A stretch of DNA of 54,715 nucleotides. Source: an uncultured Merdimonas sp. (GTDB taxonomy: Bacteria > Bacillota > Clostridia > Lachnospirales > Lachnospiraceae). The notes beneath the pieces are model-generated. The model saw only the letters and a list, made by a program, of their open reading frames with translations, was not told where the DNA came from and made no database searches. The DNA lies in contig CALWGE010000011.1 of NCBI GenBank assembly GCA_944378225.1, forward strand, positions 1 through 54,715. Direction: 5' to 3'. Below, one piece after another: positions 1 through 7,259 of this stretch (position 1 is its first letter; every line of letters starts with the position of its first letter). Both the position numbers and the translations under genes were made by a program.

Positions 1-74
1 TGGGACTTGAACCCACACAGCCTTGCGACTACAGGCACCTGAAGCCTGCGCGTCTGCCATTCCGCCACTCCTGC
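1..74 (-). tRNA. tRNA-Leu (anticodon CAG), 3' end cut off by window edge
   Basis: Read on the minus strand, the sequence begins GCAGGAGTGGCGGAATGGCAG and has an anticodon stem CAGGC/GCCTG closing a seven-base loop TTCAGGT, so the anticodon is CAG (plus positions 39-41). A class II variable arm follows, then the start of the T arm with GTTCAAGTCCC. The acceptor 3' strand lies beyond base 1. It decodes CUG. It is transcribed divergently from the second leucine tRNA at 224. Confidence 0.93.
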
Positions 75-85
75 GAACAAATAGT

Positions 86-114
86 ATTCTATCGAATTTC
101 AGATAAAATGTCAA
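86..114 (-). promoter_or_regulatory. Sigma-A type promoter of tRNA-Leu(CAG)
   Basis: On the minus strand there is TTGACA (114-109), a 17-nt spacer and TAGAAT (91-86), about 12 nt upstream of the mature tRNA 5' end. The -35 is a perfect consensus. Confidence 0.8.
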
Positions 115-157
115 CACTTTTTTGAATGTTTTTCAAAACTTTTTTTGAAAAAAACAC

Positions 158-186
158 TTGACTTTTGGACGCTGTAATGCTACTAT
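158..186 (+). promoter_or_regulatory. Sigma-A type promoter of tRNA-Leu(AAG)
   Basis: TTGACT (158-163), 17-nt spacer, TACTAT (181-186), 37 nt before the tRNA. It is back to back with the promoter of the CAG tRNA. Confidence 0.75.
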
Positions 187-223
187 ATATGAGCGCGCTG
201 ATGAAGCGCACAACAGAAGAGAT

Positions 224-307
224 GCGGAAGTGTCGGAACTGGCAGACGAGCAAGACTAAGGATCTTGTGACATTCGTGTCGTGTGGGTTCAAGTCCCATC
301 TTCCGCA
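224..307 (+). tRNA. tRNA-Leu (anticodon AAG)
   Basis: An 84-nt class II tRNA. The acceptor stem is GCGGAAG (224-230) pairing with CTTCCGC (300-306), with discriminator A307 as usual for leucine. The anticodon stem CAAGA/TCTTG closes loop CTAAGGA, giving anticodon AAG, which reads CUU (and CUC if A34 is deaminated to inosine). The long variable arm and GTTCAAGTCCC T arm are intact. CCA is not encoded, since ATTA follows. Confidence 0.93.
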
Positions 308-314
308 TTACGAG

Positions 315-355
315 AGGCAAAGAACTTGAGAATTCAGGTTTTTTGCCTTTTTCTT
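315..355 (+). terminator. Intrinsic terminator after tRNA-Leu(AAG)
   Basis: The stem AGGCAAA (315-321) pairs with TTTGCCT (342-348), and an inner stem AACTTGA/TCAGGTT continues it. A T-rich run follows. Confidence 0.75.
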
Positions 356-389
356 TGCGTTCACTTTTATGCTCTGCAGGCAGCTGTGA

Positions 390-418
390 TTGAAAGCAGA
401 CGGGTTCTGTGATAAGAT
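390..418 (+). promoter_or_regulatory. Probable promoter of the FGGY kinase gene
   Basis: TTGAAA (390-395), 17-nt spacer, TAAGAT (413-418), followed by about 70 nt of leader to the start codon at 490. Confidence 0.55.
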
Positions 419-489
419 AAAACACAGATAAATGACTGAAGTCGGAAGACAGAAATCGGAATGATATTCTGCAGAAGGAGGAGGTATAT

Positions 490-1977
490 ATGGAACAGTT
501 TCTGATAGCACATGACCTTGGAACGTCAGGGGATAAGGCTACACTGTTTACTACGGAGGGAAAACTGATCCGCAGTTATACAGCGCCATATGATGTTCAT
601 TTCTTTCATGGAAATTATGCAGAACAGGATCCGGAAAACTGGTGGGATGCAGTCTGTGAAGCGACAAAAGCAGTATTGGAAGGGGAAGATGCCGGAAGAG
701 TGGCAGCGATGTCTTTCAGTGCGCAGATGCAGGGGTGTCTGCCGGTGGATAAACATGGATATCCTTTGCGCAATTCTATGATCTGGGCGGATCAGAGAGC
801 GGTAAAAGAAGCAAAGCATTTGGAAAAAGAACTGGGAGGGGACAGGATTTACAAAATAACGGGCCACAGGGTAAGCGCCAGCTACAGTATTGAAAAACTG
901 ATGTGGCTGAAGAAACACGAGCCGGAAGTTTATAAGAAAACATATAAGATGCTTCAGGCTAAGGATTATATTATTCAAAGAGCGACCGGAAATTTTGTGA
1001 CAGATTATTCGGATGCTTCCGGGACACAGGCGTTGGATTTGCGGAAACTGGAATGGTCAGATGAGATCCTGAAGGCAGCGGACATTGATAAGGACAAACT
1101 TCCGGAACTTAAGAAGTCCACAGATGTGGCAGGATATATCAGGGAACGTGTGGCCGGAGAGATTGGTCTTCCGGCTGGAACACCTGTAGTCTGCGGCGGC
1201 GGGGATGGACCGGTATCTGCAGTAGGAGCAGCCTGTATTAAAGATGGAGAGTTTTATCTCACCTTTGGTACATCAGCCTGGATTGGCGGAACCACCACAG
1301 AACCATTTATAGATGAGGATAAGACAGTTTTCTGTTTTGCCCATGTCATTCCTGGCAGATATATGCCCTGCGGAACCATGCAGGCAGCTGGAAGTTCCTA
1401 TTCTTATATCCGGCATGCGCTTTGTGATGATATGCCGTATGAGGAGCTGAATCAGATGATAGAAAAATCTCCCGCAGGAGCTGAGAATCTGATTTTCCTG
1501 CCCTATCTTCTGGGAGAACGGAGTCCACGCTGGAATCCGGATACAAGCGCGGCTTTTCTGGGAATTAAGCCGGAACATGAGAAGAAGGACTATGTGCGTG
1601 CCGTGATAGAAGGCATTGCCATGAATATGGATCTGATTCTCAAAGCTTACAGGAAGAAAGCAAAAATTGAAACGATGAATCTCACAGGAGGCGGAGCAAA
1701 GGGGGCTGTTGTAGCCCAGATTCTTTCGGATGTGCTGGATGTACGTTTCCGCATGCCGGACTGCGTGGAAGCCGCCACAGCCATTGGTGCAGCTGTAATT
1801 GCAGGTGTAGGAGTAGGCGTATTCGAGGATTTTGATGAGATCAGGAGATTCCTCAAATTTGAGAAAGAAGTGGAGCCGAATCAGGAGAATCAGGAGGTTT
1901 ATGATAAACTGAAACCGGTATTTGACAAAGCGTACGACTGCCTGGTTCCCCTGTATGAGAAGCTTTCAAAACTGTAG
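490..1977 (+). CDS. FGGY-family carbohydrate kinase, xylulokinase-like
   Basis: A 495-residue sugar kinase that would phosphorylate a pentulose-type sugar with ATP in the cytoplasm. The N-terminal phosphate-binding block HDLGTSGDKATLF (about 8-20), the middle blocks SAQMQG and IWADQRA, the adenosine block GGGDGPVSAVGA near 235 and FGTSAW, and the C-terminal GGGAKG near 400 are all in family order, and length is normal. The RBS AGGAGGAGG lies about 8 nt before ATG. It stands alone between a tRNA and convergent htpG, with no xylose isomerase or transporter nearby, so the substrate is not fixed by context. The xylulokinase assignment is by overall resemblance; the QMQG motif differs from the usual QMHG of XylB, so another keto-sugar is possible. 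Confidence 0.8.
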   Translation: MEQFLIAHDLGTSGDKATLFTTEGKLIRSYTAPYDVHFFHGNYAEQDPENWWDAVCEATKAVLEGEDAGRVAAMSFSAQMQGCLPVDKHGYPLRNSMIWADQRAVKEAKHLEKELGGDRIYKITGHRVSASYSIEKLMWLKKHEPEVYKKTYKMLQAKDYIIQRATGNFVTDYSDASGTQALDLRKLEWSDEILKAADIDKDKLPELKKSTDVAGYIRERVAGEIGLPAGTPVVCGGGDGPVSAVGAACIKDGEFYLTFGTSAWIGGTTTEPFIDEDKTVFCFAHVIPGRYMPCGTMQAAGSSYSYIRHALCDDMPYEELNQMIEKSPAGAENLIFLPYLLGERSPRWNPDTSAAFLGIKPEHEKKDYVRAVIEGIAMNMDLILKAYRKKAKIETMNLTGGGAKGAVVAQILSDVLDVRFRMPDCVEAATAIGAAVIAGVGVGVFEDFDEIRRFLKFEKEVEPNQENQEVYDKLKPVFDKAYDCLVPLYEKLSKL

Positions 1978-2007
1978 TAAAAAAGAAGATTGACATGAAG
2001 AGAAAAA

Positions 2008-2046
2008 CTGCCCTGCCATCCGGATAAGATGGCGGGACAGCTTTTT
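2008..2046. terminator. Bidirectional intrinsic terminator between the kinase and htpG
   Basis: A 13-bp stem (2008-2020 with 2028-2040, seven-base loop) is followed by CTTTTT on the plus strand and flanked by AAAAA on the other side. It can stop transcription from both convergent genes. Confidence 0.8.
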
Positions 2047-2055
2047 ACTTTTTGA

Positions 2056-4137
2056 TTATTTTGCCAGAAGCATCATAATTTCATTGCTTCTGGAAATAAA
2101 TTTTGTCATTGCGTCAGGTGACAGCGGCTGATGGCTGATAAGGGCCAGGTCGTAAAGCTGTTCGCAGAACAGATTTACATTTTCGGCATCGCTGTGATTC
2201 AGAATATACTGTACCAACTGGTTGTTGGCATTTAATACCAGAGTCTGTCCTCCGAACATGCCGGCGTCGAAATCGCCTCCCATACTGTACATTTTCATCA
2301 TATCCTGCATTCTGCGGCTCTGTTCCGACAGAGTGATCATGGAAGAAATGTTTTCGTTCTTCATTTTTTCCACTTTGATCTCCAGAGTGTCGTTATTCAG
2401 AGCTTTGCGGAAAATTTCAGTCAGGGATTCTGTGGTTTCCTTCACAGAAGTTTCATCTGTAGATTCTACAAAATCGTCTGTAAGATCCGCGTCAATACGC
2501 TGGAACTTAATCGTTTCATTCTTGGCTTCTAGATGAGAAATAAAAGGAGTATCAATATTATGCTTCAGGATTACAGCGTCCTTGCCTTCCTCACGGAACA
2601 TGTTGATGTACTGGCTTTGCTGGATCTCATCGGTTACGTAGAAGATAGAAGTTTTTTCGGGTTCTTTTTCCTCTGCGTTTCCGCTGTCAGAAGCCTTATC
2701 ATTTTCTGCTGTTTCATCTGCATTCTCGACAATGTCAACATCGCTGTCTGCAGAATCCTTTTCCGGAATCAGATCTTTCAGGGTCAGATATTTTCCGTCC
2801 AGATTTTTGAACAGAATATAGTCTGTCATCTTGTCACAGAATTTTTCATCTTTCAGGCAGCCGAATTTGATGAAGGGGCTGATATCATCCCAGTATTTTT
2901 CGTAGTTTTCTCTGTCTGTTTTGCACATTCCGGAGAGCTTGTCGGCTACCTTTTTGGAAATGTAGTCTGAAATTTTCTTTACGAATCCGTCATTTTGCAG
3001 AGCGCTTCTTGAAACATTCAGCGGCAGATCCGGACAGTCGATAACACCTTTTAAGAGCATCAGGAATTCAGGAATAACTTCCTTGATATTGTCGGCAATG
3101 AATACCTGATTGTTGTACAGCTTGATGGTTCCTTCGATGGAATCGTATTCCGTGTTGATCTTGGGGAAATACAGAATTCCTTTCAGGTTAAAAGGATAAT
3201 CCATATTCAGGTGAATCCAGAACAGAGGCTCCTTGTAATCCCGGAATACCTTACGATAGAAGGTCTTGTACTCTTCATCAGTGCACTCGTTCGGATGCTT
3301 TGTCCACAGAGGATGTGTATCGCTCAGAGAGACGGGACGTTTGTTGATTTTTACACGTTCTCTGGCCGGAGAGATTTCTCTGGTTTCCTTCGTGCCGTCC
3401 TCATTTTCTACTTCTTCGGTTTTGGCGTCTTCATGGATATGCTCCACAACTACATCATCATCCCGGAGATCTGCCTCGTCAATAGTCTCGTATTCCTGCG
3501 GTGCTCCGGCTTTTTCCAGGAAAATCTCTACCGGCATGAAAGAGCAGTATTTTTCAATAACTTCTCTTGCGCGGTATTCATTGGAAAATTCCAGGCTTTC
3601 TTCATTCAGAAACAGGGTGATTTCCGTACCGATCTCTGTGCGGGTTCCGTCAGTCATGGTATATTCCGTACCGCCATCACATTCCCAGTGTACGGCTTTT
3701 GCGCCTTCCTGATAGGAAAGGGTATCAATGTGTACTTCATCTGCCACCATAAATGCAGAGTAAAAGCCCAGACCAAAATGACCGATAATCTGATCGTCAT
3801 TGGCCTTATCTTTATATTTTTCAAGGAAAGCTGCGGCTCCGGAGAACGCAATCTGGTTAATATATTCCTCTACTTCATCGGCAGTCATACCAAGTCCTGT
3901 ATCGATGAATTTTAAAGTTTTTTCTTCAGGGTTCACGATGACGCGGATACTGTCCTTGTGATCTTCAGGATAGCTGTATTCCCCTATCAGAGAAAGTTTT
4001 TTCAGCTTTGTGATAGCGTCGCAGCCGTTGGATACCAGTTCACGGAAGAAAATGTCGTGATCGGAATACAGCCACTTTTTGATAATTGGAAAAATATTTT
4101 CGCTGTTGATGGAAAGACTTCCATGTTTGTCTGCCAT
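2056..4137 (-). CDS. htpG: Molecular chaperone HtpG (Hsp90)
   Basis: An ATP-dependent chaperone of the Hsp90 family, 693 residues, cytoplasmic. The GHKL ATPase domain shows catalytic Glu33 in FRELVSNGCDA, the DTGLGM motif at 79-84 (usual form DNGIGM) and the lid motif GHFGLGFYSAFM at 119-130. Arg377 in NVSRSAL is the middle-domain residue that contacts the gamma-phosphate in this family. It is longer than the usual 620-640 residues because of two acidic stretches, about 213-260 and 461-495. The RBS AAGGAG lies 7 nt before ATG. Expression is likely heat-inducible through HrcA, since a CIRCE operator and two promoters lie upstream (4208-4305). Confidence 0.97.
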   Translation of the reverse strand: MADKHGSLSINSENIFPIIKKWLYSDHDIFFRELVSNGCDAITKLKKLSLIGEYSYPEDHKDSIRVIVNPEEKTLKFIDTGLGMTADEVEEYINQIAFSGAAAFLEKYKDKANDDQIIGHFGLGFYSAFMVADEVHIDTLSYQEGAKAVHWECDGGTEYTMTDGTRTEIGTEITLFLNEESLEFSNEYRAREVIEKYCSFMPVEIFLEKAGAPQEYETIDEADLRDDDVVVEHIHEDAKTEEVENEDGTKETREISPARERVKINKRPVSLSDTHPLWTKHPNECTDEEYKTFYRKVFRDYKEPLFWIHLNMDYPFNLKGILYFPKINTEYDSIEGTIKLYNNQVFIADNIKEVIPEFLMLLKGVIDCPDLPLNVSRSALQNDGFVKKISDYISKKVADKLSGMCKTDRENYEKYWDDISPFIKFGCLKDEKFCDKMTDYILFKNLDGKYLTLKDLIPEKDSADSDVDIVENADETAENDKASDSGNAEEKEPEKTSIFYVTDEIQQSQYINMFREEGKDAVILKHNIDTPFISHLEAKNETIKFQRIDADLTDDFVESTDETSVKETTESLTEIFRKALNNDTLEIKVEKMKNENISSMITLSEQSRRMQDMMKMYSMGGDFDAGMFGGQTLVLNANNQLVQYILNHSDAENVNLFCEQLYDLALISHQPLSPDAMTKFISRSNEIMMLLAK

Positions 4138-4160
4138 TGTTATTCACTCCTTCATATAAA

Positions 4161-4188
4161 AGACTGCCGTTCCTGGCTGGGGCAGTCT
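4161..4188 (-). promoter_or_regulatory. Hairpin in the htpG 5' untranslated leader
   Basis: A perfect 8-bp stem, AGACTGCC (4161-4168) with GGCAGTCT (4181-4188), sits between the promoters and the htpG RBS. On the mRNA it is followed by TTTTAT, so it could be a stabilising hairpin, an attenuator or a temperature-sensitive structure. Its role is inferred only. Confidence 0.55.
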
Positions 4189-4207
4189 GTCCTTTGCTTT
4201 GTCCCAT

Positions 4208-4236
4208 ATTTTAAGACACCCGGTATAAAAAGTCAA
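4208..4236 (-). promoter_or_regulatory. htpG proximal promoter P2
   Basis: On the minus strand TTGACT (4236-4231), a 17-nt spacer and TAAAAT (4213-4208). It lies downstream of the CIRCE element, so it may give CIRCE-independent basal expression. Confidence 0.75.
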
Positions 4237-4243
4237 TAGAAAA

Positions 4244-4270
4244 TCAGCACTCTAATGCGATGAGTGCTAA
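4244..4270 (-). promoter_or_regulatory. CIRCE operator (HrcA binding site)
   Basis: The consensus is TTAGCACTC-N9-GAGTGCTAA. Here the plus strand has TCAGCACTC (4244-4252), a 9-nt spacer and GAGTGCTAA (4262-4270): one mismatch in one arm, exact spacing. HrcA represses heat-shock genes through this site. It lies just downstream of a candidate -10 (4277-4282) for htpG, the standard position for repression. Confidence 0.92.
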
Positions 4271-4276
4271 CAAAAT

Positions 4277-4305
4277 ATTATAAACTTTATTAAAAAAATA
4301 TAAAC
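4277..4305 (-). promoter_or_regulatory. htpG distal promoter P1, CIRCE-controlled
   Basis: A perfect TATAAT on the minus strand (4282-4277) ends 6 nt before the CIRCE element, so the start point would fall inside the operator. The -35 at 17 nt is weak (GTTTAT, 4305-4300) in very AT-rich DNA. Confidence 0.5.
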
Positions 4306-4387
4306 AACAGATGGGTGATGATATATTTTACGGAAAATTGAATATTTTATTAAGTTTCTGCGAGAGTATAAAATTGCGGAAATGCTG

Positions 4388-4396
4388 TGCTATAAT
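4388..4396 (+). promoter_or_regulatory. Extended -10 promoter of the O-acylation cluster
   Basis: TGCTATAAT has the TGN extension before a perfect TATAAT (4391-4396). No good -35 is seen 17 nt upstream, as is usual for extended -10 promoters. The leader to the first start codon is about 110 nt. Confidence 0.5.
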
Positions 4397-4508
4397 AGGT
4401 CTACATAAGAAAAATTTTTGAAATTTGAAACTAAATTGCATGGAGAAACGTCTGATAATCGGGAGTTGTGTCGAAGCATAAGGAAATCTGAAGGAGGACA
4501 GCATAAGG

Positions 4509-5321
4509 ATGAAACAGAGAAAGACGGGCATAAGATTTCTGATTATACTGCTTTTGTCATCCGTATTTGCCTGGTTAGGAGGAAGAACTGTTCAGAAGGA
4601 GAAAGAAGAGTTTCCCGTTGTGGATTGGATTATAGAACTGGAGCAGAAGGATACCGGAGTTATTAAAGCAGAGCTGAATGCAAGGGATGAGGCGGAAAGA
4701 CAGCAGGAAGAGGCAGAAAATGCGGCTTCGTCTGCCTCTGCGGAAGAAGGAGAACAGGAAGGGAATGGAAGTCCTCTGCCTACAGATCGCGAAGGGCTCA
4801 GACAGCGCTTTGGTCAGGCTGTTATTGTGGGTGATTCGGTGGCAGAGGGATTTATCGATTATGAAATTCTGAATCCCTCTTCGATTATAGCGCAGAAGGG
4901 ACTGCGTGCCGATTCAGCCGGGGAGGATATTGAGAAAGCCCTTTCTCTTTCACCTTCCCACTTATTTCTGTCTATTGGATTGAATGATCTGGAATACTGT
5001 GCCGGGGACAGCAGCCGCTTTGTGAAAGAATATGAGGAGCGCATTCAGGAGATCAGGGAAAAAGCCCCGGATCTTCCTGTCTATATTAATGCAATTATGC
5101 CGGTGCTTCCTGCTGCGGTAGAAAAAAAACCTGTGCTGGGGTATGTGGACGAATTTAACGCAGCACTTAAGGAACTCTGTGAAACATGGGGGATTCCTTT
5201 TCTGGATAATGGAGATATTCTGGAAGGCCATGAAGACTGGTATCAGAAAGATTCGGTACATCTGACTTCAGAACCCTATACATTGTGGCTGACGCGGATG
5301 GAGGAGGCAGCAGGCTTATGA
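4509..5321 (+). CDS. Secreted or membrane-anchored SGNH/GDSL hydrolase
   Basis: A 270-residue esterase or acyltransferase-like protein. It has an N-terminal hydrophobic segment (about 8-24), then a charged Glu/Ala-rich linker (about 45-85), then an SGNH domain: block I VGDSVAEG with nucleophile Ser110, block III GLND with Asn159, and block V DSVHL with Asp248 and His251. All four catalytic positions are present. It starts a cluster with DUF4358, MBOAT and DHHW genes, so it probably acts outside the membrane on acetyl or acyl groups of a surface polymer. The RBS AAGGAGG lies shortly before ATG, and the stop overlaps the next start (ATGA). Confidence 0.88.
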   Translation: MKQRKTGIRFLIILLLSSVFAWLGGRTVQKEKEEFPVVDWIIELEQKDTGVIKAELNARDEAERQQEEAENAASSASAEEGEQEGNGSPLPTDREGLRQRFGQAVIVGDSVAEGFIDYEILNPSSIIAQKGLRADSAGEDIEKALSLSPSHLFLSIGLNDLEYCAGDSSRFVKEYEERIQEIREKAPDLPVYINAIMPVLPAAVEKKPVLGYVDEFNAALKELCETWGIPFLDNGDILEGHEDWYQKDSVHLTSEPYTLWLTRMEEAAGL

Positions 5322-5812
5322 AAGATATTTTACTGCAGACGGTGAAACTTTTGCTTCTGGCGGTGCCGTTTGTACTGTTGGTGGGAATTTTCTATGTAAG
5401 TCCGCAGAAGGTTGATTTTTCCGACCTGAAGGCTGAAACAGAAAGCGCCATGGATCTTACAGAGATGCAGCAGGCGGATGCACAGCTTTTAAGAAGGCTG
5501 TACGGGCTGAATGGGGAAGAACTGTCTGACTGGATACTGTGGACTGCACAAGACAATATGGCAGTGGAAGAACTGCTTCTTGTGGAATGTGTATCCAAGG
5601 AACAGGCAGAACAGGTAAGACAGGCTGTAGAAGCGAGGGTCGATACACAAATACATAATTTTGAGGGTTATGGACCGGAACAGGTACAGCTTTTAAAAGA
5701 GAGCGTAACAGAGGTCAGAGATACCTGTGTGCTTTTTGTTGTGTCAGAACAGGCTCAGGATGTGAAGGACAGCTTTTTAAAATTACTTTATCCCCGGTTT
5801 TTCCGGCCATAG
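5318..5812 (+). CDS. DUF4358-type membrane-anchored protein
   Basis: 164 residues, start ATG at 5318 overlapping the previous stop with GAGGAGG 10 nt upstream; an in-frame ATG at 5285 has no RBS. One N-terminal membrane segment (about 7-26) is followed by an extracytoplasmic mixed helical domain with LYGL, a conserved-looking SDWI segment and a C-terminal FLKLLYPRFF. Proteins of this kind (DUF4358 by resemblance) often lie beside MBOAT and DHHW genes in Clostridia. Its molecular function is unknown; an accessory or regulatory role in polymer acylation is inferred from position. Confidence 0.72.
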   Translation: MKDILLQTVKLLLLAVPFVLLVGIFYVSPQKVDFSDLKAETESAMDLTEMQQADAQLLRRLYGLNGEELSDWILWTAQDNMAVEELLLVECVSKEQAEQVRQAVEARVDTQIHNFEGYGPEQVQLLKESVTEVRDTCVLFVVSEQAQDVKDSFLKLLYPRFFRP

Positions 5813-5852
5813 AATTAATGAATATAATACGGACAGAGAAAGGATGGACAGC

Positions 5853-7244
5853 GTGGTTTTCAGCAGCATAGTTTTTGTTTTTACATTTCTTCCGGTTGTG
5901 ATACTGGCTTTTTATCTGGCTCCGGTGAAGCTTCGCAATTTTGTGCTGCTTCTGGCAAGCCTTATTTTTTATGCCTGGGGAGAACCGGTATATATTTTTC
6001 TGATGCTGTACAGCATTCTGTTTAATTATGTAATGGGAATCGATATTTCCAGACAGCAGGAGAAAGGGAAAACAGGAAGGGGAAGTCTGATTCTGGGTGT
6101 GGCGGTAAATCTGTTTTTACTGGGTTTCTTTAAATATTACGGTTTTGCTGCACAGAATCTGGAGTATCTGCTGTCTGTGGAGCTTCCGGAGGTGAATCTG
6201 GGGCTTCCCATAGGCTTGTCTTTCTACACGTTTCAGTCAATTTCCTATCTGGCAGACGTGTACAGAGGAAAGGCAGGAGGGCAGAAAAGTCTTATTTCCT
6301 TTGGCTTATATATTTCCATGTTTCCGCAGCTGGTGGCAGGACCTATCGTCCAGTATGCCGATATCGATGCACAGCTTCGCAAACGCGTTACATCCTGGGA
6401 AATGTTTGGTGAAGGAACGCGTTTTTTCATCGGCGGACTTGCAAAAAAAGTTCTGCTGGCCAATAATCTGGGGGCCGTTTTTGATGCCGTGTCAGGCCTT
6501 TCTTCTATGTCTGTGCTGTCGGCATGGGTGGGCGTTCTGGCCTATACCTTTCAGATTTATTTTGATTTCAGCGGATATTCTGATATGGCGATTGGGCTTG
6601 GAAAAATGTTTGGATTTACATTTAAGGAAAATTTTCATTTTCCATACTGCGCCCGGAGCATTACGGAATTCTGGCGCAGATGGCATATTTCTCTGGGGTC
6701 CTGGTTCCGGGAATATGTGTATATACCTCTGGGAGGAAACCGGGTGGGAGTCATCAGAAATATCCGTAATCTCCTGATTGTCTGGGGTCTGACAGGGCTG
6801 TGGCACGGAGCAAGCTGGAATTTTGTGGTCTGGGGATTATATTACGGAATTCTTTTGACTGCGGAAAAGTATATATTCCGCAGAGTGACGGAGAAGATTC
6901 CTGTATTGGGAACAGCTGTTACAATGGTGCTGGTTATGGTCGGATGGGTGTTCTTTTTCAGTCCGTCTCTGGGAGGAGCTGTTCAGTATCTGAGTGTGAT
7001 GATGGGAAGTGCAGGTGTTCCGGTGACAGATAATGCAGGAATGTATTATTTTCTGACCAGTCTGGGATTGTTCTGGATTTCCTGGCTGTGTTCAGTGCCT
7101 CTTCCTTTTGAAGTGATGGACAGGCTATGGAAGAAAAACGGCACGAAAATAGTATTGTATTTGTTTTATATGGTACTTTTCCTGCTGAGTACTGCTTACC
7201 TGATAAATGATACGTATAACCCGTTTTTATATTTTCGGTTCTGA
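5853..7244 (+). CDS. MBOAT-family O-acyltransferase, AlgI-like
   Basis: A polytopic membrane protein, about 463 residues, that would pass acyl (probably acetyl) groups from the cytoplasm to an extracytoplasmic acceptor, as AlgI, PatA and DltB do. It has about 10-11 hydrophobic segments, the family blocks PIGLSFYTFQSISYLADVYRG and FWRRWHISLGSWFREYVYIPLGG, and the invariant histidine in LWHGASWNF (His318). I prefer GTG at 5853: it gives MVFSSIVF, the usual N terminus of this family, with AAAGG 9 nt upstream. The ATG at 5844 lies directly against that RBS. Confidence 0.93.
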   Translation: MVFSSIVFVFTFLPVVILAFYLAPVKLRNFVLLLASLIFYAWGEPVYIFLMLYSILFNYVMGIDISRQQEKGKTGRGSLILGVAVNLFLLGFFKYYGFAAQNLEYLLSVELPEVNLGLPIGLSFYTFQSISYLADVYRGKAGGQKSLISFGLYISMFPQLVAGPIVQYADIDAQLRKRVTSWEMFGEGTRFFIGGLAKKVLLANNLGAVFDAVSGLSSMSVLSAWVGVLAYTFQIYFDFSGYSDMAIGLGKMFGFTFKENFHFPYCARSITEFWRRWHISLGSWFREYVYIPLGGNRVGVIRNIRNLLIVWGLTGLWHGASWNFVVWGLYYGILLTAEKYIFRRVTEKIPVLGTAVTMVLVMVGWVFFFSPSLGGAVQYLSVMMGSAGVPVTDNAGMYYFLTSLGLFWISWLCSVPLPFEVMDRLWKKNGTKIVLYLFYMVLFLLSTAYLINDTYNPFLYFRF

Positions 7245-7259
7245 GAGGTGCGTAAGAAG

